From contig NC_079373.1 in NCBI RefSeq assembly GCF_021018895.1, forward strand, positions 26,676,376 to 26,740,375: a stretch of DNA of 64,000 nt, in the 5' to 3' direction. Under the pieces are notes generated by a model, which saw only the letters and a program-made list of their open reading frames with translations, was not told the DNA's origin and ran no database searches. This DNA comes from Seriola aureovittata. Its lineage: Eukaryota; Chordata; Actinopteri; Carangiformes; Carangidae. Positions 57,201 through 64,000 of the stretch are shown piece by piece. A program made the translations under genes and the position numbers. The first letter of the stretch is position 1. Each line of letters begins with the position of its first letter.

Positions 57201-60200
57201 ATGAATGATGTGGAGGAAGACGAGGACGGAGCAGAGTCTCCAGTCCCCAGCTGTTGGTCTATGAAGAGTGACCGGTCCAAAGAAGAACCTCTAAACTTCA
57301 GGAATGAACCTGGACCTTCACACACACAGTAAGACACTGTTTCTACTGTTTCTAATAGATTTATATTCATGACGATGAACCATTAGAGCTGATTCTAAGT
57401 TGGATCTTGGGTTTCCTCACCAGAATCTACTGATGGTCTTTCTGTAGCAGAACAACTCAGAACCTCCATGTCAGAATTTACACCTTCAGAAAATATTAAT
57501 TTGTCTTTGCCCTGATGTTGAACCCTCTTCCACTGGTGCTGTAACAGGTCTGTACCTGAGGAGAGGGTGAGAACAAGAACAATACTGAAATAATATGAAT
57601 GAAACATGTTTGTGTTGCAGAGGTGAGTCCTACAGACAGAGAGCAGAGTCTCCAGTCCCCAGCTGTTGGTCTGTGAAGAGTGACTGGTCCAAAGATGAAC
57701 CTCTAAACTTCAGTAATGAACTTGGACCTTCACACACACAGTAAGAGAGAAATTTACATTCATGATGCTGATTAGTGTGAATCTCCATGTCAGAATTAAT
57801 CATCTGATAAAGTATTTGTCTTTGCCCTCATGTTGAAGTCGCTCTGTGACCATCTGAGTGTCTCCACAGTGTGTGACACATCTGGATATTTGTTTGTTTG
57901 TTTGTTGTTTTTTAGTCACCAAAGTTTTACTGCCTTATTTTTTATTCAGATCAGAATCAGAATCACTTTTATTCTCCAAATGTTCACAAGAATTTAACTT
58001 GGTGACAACAGCTGAAAAACACACAATTAAAACAACATTTAGACATTGAACATAAAACACAAATATACTGTATATTATCACACGGTGAAGTGCTGCGCTG
58101 AAATACCGTGGCTGCCAGCAAGGAAGGCGGCGCCTTTATGGTGCAAATCAAAATCAAGTAACATAAATATTCAGTTGACTTTCCATAACAAACTACATTC
58201 ATTGATGACTCCATCACATGAAGAATTATAAGTGTTTATGATGAATTTACATTCAGATACTGACAGTAAGTGAAATACAGAAATAAATCATGTGAATAGC
58301 ACAAAGATAGAAAAGCATGTCAAGGAGACCCAAGCGCACGAGTGTGTCACGCCCTTTTTATCTATAGAGCAGTTTATGACTCTGTTAAGTTACGTTTCAT
58401 GTGATGAACGCGAGACTTAAATCTATAAATCTGGACTTTCTCCACTCTGTTAAATGGCTGGTTCTGAATTTGCAGGGCACCATTGTGAATGAGAGTGTTG
58501 CTCTCAGTGTCTCTGAATAAATAATATGAATGAAACATGTTTGTGTTGCAGAGGTGAGTCCTACAGACAGAGAGCAGAGTCTCCAGTCCCCAGCTGTTGG
58601 TCTATGAAGAGTGACCGGTCCAAAGAAGAACCTCTAAACTTCAGTAATGAACCTGGACCTTCACACACACAGTAAGACACTGTTTCTACTGTAAACTGAC
58701 CTGATGGAAGATGAAGAAATGATTTTCTAATAGATTTATATTAATGATGCAGTTACTGCAGAAACCACCTGAAACTACAAACTGAAATGGATCTTGTGGG
58801 TTTTATAACTAGAATCTATTGATTGTGTTTCTCTAATAAAACAACTGGAAGCTCAAGAATGAACACTAAGAAAATATTCATGTATCATGATGAAGTGTCT
58901 AAAAAGTCTGAAAGCTCTGAATCATTAGTAAGTGGACCTTTGAGTCTGGATCCTCTCCATTATATCTTGTTCCTCACATAGTAAAGTAATCTGGACAAAG
59001 AAGAGCAGAAGATGTTCAGGTGTAGATTCAGACCACTTCTCCACTGATGCTGTTATTTGATCCTTGACAGTAGAGAGTGACAGAAAACATGAAGGGAACG
59101 ATGGACAGGAAAGACAGCTGTCCAGATGTGCAGCTCAGACACATCTGTTACACGCTGTGTGTCTGAGACTCCTGCTCGACCATCACTCTTCAAACCACTT
59201 CTAATCTCAGTGCAAACCTCACTGACCCAAGCTGAGCTGCACAAACTGATGTAAAACATCAAGGACATGATCAGCTCAGTCTTAACGGAGGCTTTTACTG
59301 TGAAGTAGCTGCAGGAAGTCTTTCATTAGTATTGACAGCAAGCTACAGGCCCATCACTACATGTTTAATCAGACAGCCAGATAGGGAAAACAAGTTCTTG
59401 AAGTTATTTTTTAGGCATGTTGGGCCTTTATTTTGACAGCCACAGTGAGAGAGAGGAAGTGACGCAGGAAAGGGCCACAGCTCAGACTGGAGCCTGGGCC
59501 ACTGCAGTTAGGACTCAGTGTTAACGGTTCGCTCTGGAGCAGGTGAGCCACCGAGGCGCCCCGAAGAGGAAACAGTTGATTAGTGTTGAAATGAATCATT
59601 TTAATTCAGACTGAATGTTGAATTCAAACAGAAAAGAAGCTGCATTTTGACTTTTCTCTGTGACCATCAGAGCTTCATGAAACAAAGTAAAGTTTCTGTC
59701 ACGACTTCATCTACGTCCAAGGTGCACAGAGAGAGGAAAAAGTCCAAAGAGGTCAAATCTCCAGCAGCAGCTGCAGGAAACAGAAGCATTCAGCTCGAGG
59801 CCTTCATCAGATCAATGACCCTGATGAAGCCCTCGAGCCGAAATGCATCAGTCTCATAAAGTTCCTCTATTTACTGCAGCTGCTGCTGGAGCTTTGACGC
59901 CATCAGAGCTTCTGGACAGTGTTGGACACATCTGGATATTTTACAACAGCAATCAACAAAGTTTTGTAGTGATAAAGAAATGTCTTCACAGGCTGAAGAG
60001 GAGGAGCCATGTCTCTGTGTCCAGCTGTGCTCTGTGTCAGGACGTCCTGAAGGATCCAGTCTCTACCAGCTGTGGACACTGGTTCTGCAGACAGTGCTTC
60101 ACCTCATACTGGGACCAGTCTGGTTCTTCAGGAGACTCCTCCTGTCCCCAGTGTGGAAAAAGACCCAGAACAAGACCTGGACTGCAGACAGCCAGTCAGA

Positions 60201-62259
60201 CCAGCACTGAACAAAGTGAGACTGAACATCTGTATGATGATGTCATCATTCTGAGACCAGGACCTGTTGTTTTATACAGAGTCATTTGTTACATCACACA
60301 GCATCGACCTTTAAGATGATTATAAATACCACAACATTAAAATCTTTTCTTTGTTGTCTTTAGTTTTTCTGCAGCTGATGAAAATAATCATCAGATTCTG
60401 TTTCTTCAGTCTGACGTTGTCTCTTCTCTTTCAGCAGATAGTGGTCTGCAGGAGGTTTTACATCAACATAAGATCAGTCTGAGGAGCAGATGTGAACATG
60501 TGACTGAAGGAACTGATGGAACAGGAAGTGGAACCCTCCTCAACAGGATCTACACTGAGCTCCACATCACAGAGGGACAGAGTGAAGAGGTTAATACCCA
60601 ACATGAGGTGAGGCAGCTGGAGACAACTTCCGAGAAGAAGACCCTCCATGACACTCCAATCAGGTGCCACGACATCTTTAAAGCCTTACCTGACCAGCAG
60701 AGACGCCGCATCTCTAAAGTCTCACCTGACCAACAGAGACCCATCAGAGTGGTTCTGACCAACGGCGTCGCTGGCGTTGGAAAAACCTTCTCGGTGCAGA
60801 AGTTCTGTCTGGACTGGGCAGAGGGCTTGGAGAACCAAGATGTCAGTCTGCTGGTTCTGCTTTCGTTCAGGGAGCTGAACCTGATCAGAGATCAGCAGTA
60901 CAGTCTTCTCAGGCTGCTCCATGTTTTCCATCCAACATTACAGAAGGTCACAGCAGAGCAGCTCGCTGTCTGTAAAGTTCTGTTCATCTTTGACGGCCTG
61001 GATGAAAGCAGACTGTCACTGGATTTCAACAACAGGAAGTCTGTGTCTGATGTCACACAGGAGTCATCAGTCAACGTGCTGCTGACAAACCTCATCAGGG
61101 GGAATCTGCTTCCCTCGGCTCTCGTCTGGATAACTTCCAGACCTGCGGCGGCCAATCAGATCCCTCCTACATGTGTGGACAGGGTAACAGAAGTACGAGG
61201 CTTCACTGACGCCCAGAAGGAGGAGTACTTCAGGAGGAGATCCAGTGATGAAGAGCTGTCCAGCAGAATCATCTCACACATCAAGACGTCCAGGAGCCTC
61301 CACATCATGTGTCAAGTCCCAGTCTTCTGCTGGATCACTGCTACAGTTCTGGAGCACATGTTGACCACAGACCAGAGAGGAGAGCTGCCCCAGACCCTGA
61401 CTGACCTGTTCTCACACTTCCTGCTGGTTCAGACACAGAGGAAGAAGAACAAGTACCATGAGGGACGTGAGACGAGTCCACAGGAGCTGACGGAGGTTGA
61501 CGGGGAAGTTCTTCTGAAGCTGGGGAGGCTGGCGTTTGAACATCTGGAGAAAGGAAACATCATGTTCTACCAAGAAGACCTGGAGCAGTGTGGTCTTGAT
61601 GTCACAGAGGCCTCGGTGTACTCAGGACTTTGTACTGAGATCTTCAGAAGAGAGAGTGTGATCTTCCAGAAAACAGTCTACTGCTTTGTTCATCTGAGCG
61701 TTCAGGAGTTTCTGGCTGCAGTCTACATGTTCCACTGTTACACCAACAGGAAGACAGAGGTCCTGAAGAACTTCCTGGGGAAAAAACATGTTGATTTAAC
61801 CCTGGATGACTTCCTGTGGGCAGCCATGGACAAATCCCTCAAAAGCAGAAATGGTCACCTGGACCTGTTTGTTCGCTTCCTTCATGGCCTCTCTCTGGAG
61901 TCCAACCAGAGACTCTTAGGAGGTCTGCTGGGTCAGACAGAGAACGGTCCAGAAACCATCCAGAGAGCCATCAACAACCTGAAAAAGAAGAGGAAAAAAA
62001 CCTCTCCTGACAGAAGCATCAACATCTTCCACTGTCTGACGGAGATGAAGGATCACTCAGTTCATCAGGAGATCCAAGAGTTCCTGAAGTCAGAGAACAG
62101 ATCAAAGAAGAAACTCTCTGTGATCCAGTGCTCAGCTCTGGCCTACATGCTGCAGATGTCAGAGGAGGTTCTGGATGAGTTGGACCTGAAGGAGTTCAAC
62201 ACATCAGAGGAGGGACGACGGAGACTGATCCCAGCTGTGAGGAACTGCAGGAAGGCTCG
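57201..62259 (+). CDS. NLRC3-like NLR with RING, FISNA and NACHT, 5' part
   Basis: A fish innate-immune receptor. Exons are 57201-57328 (with 5' UTR from 57182), 57621-57740, 58552-58671, 59992-60215 and about 60435-62259, all in frame by splice phase. The first three encode near-identical repeats ([20 protein letters not shown], ending PGPSHTQ). The fourth is a C3HC4 RING (C-x2-C-x11-C-x-H-x2-C-x2-C-x15-C-x2-[26 protein letters not shown]), suggesting E3 ubiquitin ligase activity. The large exon holds the FISNA region, Walker A GVAGVGKT (60764-60787) and Walker [12 protein letters not shown] (60980-61012), needed for ATP binding. The exon ends at GTGAGT in phase 2. LRR and B30.2 exons, usual in this family, are not in the remaining 1.7 kb. 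The first ATG is in frame and plausible. No frame breaks are seen. Confidence 0.88.
59789..59841. repeat. Hairpin (ctcgag/cttcatcag)
   Basis: CAGCTCGAGGCCTTCATCAG pairs with CTGATGAAGCCCTCGAGCCG, with few mismatches and a short loop. It lies about 150 bases upstream of the RING exon, in the intron. A short foldback of this kind is common in fish. Confidence 0.8.
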
Positions 62260-64000
62260 GTGAGTCCACATGTGATTATCATGAATCATTATGGAGATTA
62301 GTTGTGAAGTTTTTCAGATAAAAACTATAAAATAATTCTTAAAATAGAGTTTCACTGTGTCCTTTGTATTTTGTCACAGATGTTCTTGAGCTGTTTCAAA
62401 TGCTGAATATTGATATTGCAGTTGTGTTTATAGTTGTCAAGTTAATGAACAGTTATCCTGTTTATGTCTAATGATTGATTCATCTTCCTCTGGGTGATGG
62501 AGACGAAGGAAAACCTGATCAAACAAATGAAGAACTGGTCGAGGTTTTATCACAGCAGCTTTTTATCTCATTTTAAATGATGTATTTGTTTTAATGTTTT
62601 TTCTAAACCTCGTTTTAATTTGACATTTAATGATGGATTCATATTCATCTGTAAATTATTTGAATTTAAATATTAGTTAATAAAATACGTAGTAATCTCG
62701 TCAGTTTCTGGATTCATGAATTCATTGGTAAAATCTTGATGAGTTCCTGTTGTTATTGTTTCTCTAATGGAATAGTTAAAAAGCATTTCCATGAGTCTGG
62801 AGATGGAGATCCTACAGACTGAAAACATCTTTCTGGTGACATTAATTCAACTTTATCACTTTGTGTTTTTGTGCTGAAAAAGAGTGAAAACTTCACTCAA
62901 TCATCTGAGACGCACGTCTTCATATGAAATAATAGAAATATTAAACAGGTGCGATCAGCTGATGTGTTCATCTGTACCGAGCTGATGATGGTGACGCTGA
63001 CAGCAGCAGGTATCAAACACAGATCATCTTTACCAACTGTCGTTGTTCACTGAGCTGAACTCAGTGGAAATATCCTGCTGTCACTTTAAAACAGTGTTTT
63101 CTAATCAACATGGCCTCATGGGAACTTTGTGGAGACCACATGGATCAGATCTCACTGACAGACTGTGGACATTATGGAAGACTGACTGTGACCACATCCT
63201 CTCTCTTCACCTGAATTTAAGATAAACACAAAGCTTGTGCTACAGAAAATGGACCCAGTGAATAGCTCCCTAAGCTTAACATGTCCTATGATAACTATTA
63301 ATTTAGCTGTACAGACTAATGAGCAGTGATAACTAACATGTCTTTGGGGTCATCAGGTGGGAACCTCCTTTCACCAGTGTTTCGTCTAGTTGGTCCCACA
63401 ACACCTCCAGGAGGCTAGACAGTGATCACTGGCGTCCCAGAGTCACTCCCCTAATGCCAGCCATCACTGCTCCTCACACCACCATTTTCTTTATCTTGCC
63501 TATGCTACCACAAACAACACCATCATCAACTCTGACAAAACACACTAGCAGATTCAGCAAACAAACTCCCCTGCACAGTTGGAGAAAGTGGCGGCCATTT
63601 TGAAGGAGGCAGAGTCAAGGAGAGAAGCCTTTTTGAGCTAAACTCTCCCCCGCCGGATTAGGCTGTACTCTTGCCCCCCCCACCCCCCCACTCTCCAAGA
63701 CAATGAGGGATGTAGAGTCAGGGAGAGGGGCCTTTTTAGGCTGGCTCTCCCCTGCCGGATTAGGCTGTGCTCTACACCCTTCATACTCTAACACCACACC
63801 ATGCAACTCACCTAAAACAAACAAACTCACCTAAGCAGCCAAAGACACACTACAAACCAATTCGATACAAGCAAACAATACAGGCCACCTCACCTGGACT
63901 AACCGCATGGTCTCAAAGAGGCTCACACAGGCCACACCCCCACTTAAAAACACTTCCTCTTCCTGGATTTCTTCCTTGCTTCTCCTAAGAGTCTATCTAT
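62260..64000 (+). other. Downstream intron or flank of the NLR gene
   Basis: Begins with the donor of the NACHT exon. No LRR-like exon is seen. The right end (63330-63990) has repeat-like text, including a tandem duplication near 63600-63780. Confidence 0.5.
63600..63780. repeat. Tandem duplication, about 110-base unit
   Basis: GAGTCAAGGAGAGAAGCCTT, then CGCCGGATTAGGCTGTACTC is followed by GAGTCAGGGAGAGGGGCCTT, then TGCCGGATTAGGCTGTGCTC. Two diverged copies separated by a C-rich run. Confidence 0.85.

Noticed and set aside
63615..63830. Minus-strand open frame with repeated QPNPAGES
   Set aside because: The repetition comes from the tandem DNA duplication at 63600-63780; no known domain.

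Overview
The window is vertebrate nuclear DNA, most likely from a percomorph-type ray-finned fish. The reasons are small multi-exon genes, AT-rich introns full of microsatellites, teleost-type short repeats, and a fish-type NLR gene with FISNA and NACHT regions. No bacterial operon, phage or CRISPR structure is present. Genes were assembled by hand from splice signals and family resemblance; exon ends are good to a few bases.

Region 1 (1-40,200, all minus strand) is a head-to-tail array of troponin I genes. Gene A is cut by the left edge (coding exons 118-1029, promoter near 3,060). Gene B is complete (6,512-9,787, promoter near 11,070). Gene C is complete (23,624-26,185) with a 6.4 kb first intron reaching its promoter at 32,680. 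Gene D is complete (35,051-37,471, promoter near 40,030). B, C and D share one exon plan (start exon, 37 nt, 129 nt, 90 nt, 174-177 nt, last exon) and A shows its first four coding exons (its second is 40 nt). The four promoters share an ordered set of boxes (TATA, CCATAAA, ATTGG, TATTTC and, in C and D, a MEF2-type site). A broken troponin I exon lies near 18.0 kb between B and C. The array probably supplies several troponin I isoforms to striated muscle under common control.

Region 2 (40,200-49,500) holds one four-exon minus-strand gene for a protein of about 411 residues. It has a dual-specificity-phosphatase fold whose P-loop arginine is leucine, which predicts a pseudophosphatase. Its last coding exon is clearly GC-rich and its 5' end lies in a CpG-rich region.

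Region 3 (49,500-57,000) is mostly gene-poor. It holds a two-exon, apparently truncated ENDOD1-like secreted endonuclease (plus strand, 54,533-54,931) followed by transposon-derived DNA.

Region 4 (57,000-64,000, plus strand) is the 5' part of a fish NLRC3-like immune receptor: three copies of a short N-terminal exon, a C3HC4 RING exon and a large FISNA-NACHT exon. LRR exons are not seen and would lie to the right.

Repeats include a LINE fragment, a tRNA-derived SINE, a long-TIR foldback element, a three-copy TIR element, several hairpins and many microsatellites. Two sets of well-formed but unexplained exons (17.99-21.53 kb and 32.99-34.26 kb, minus strand) are the least explained items.
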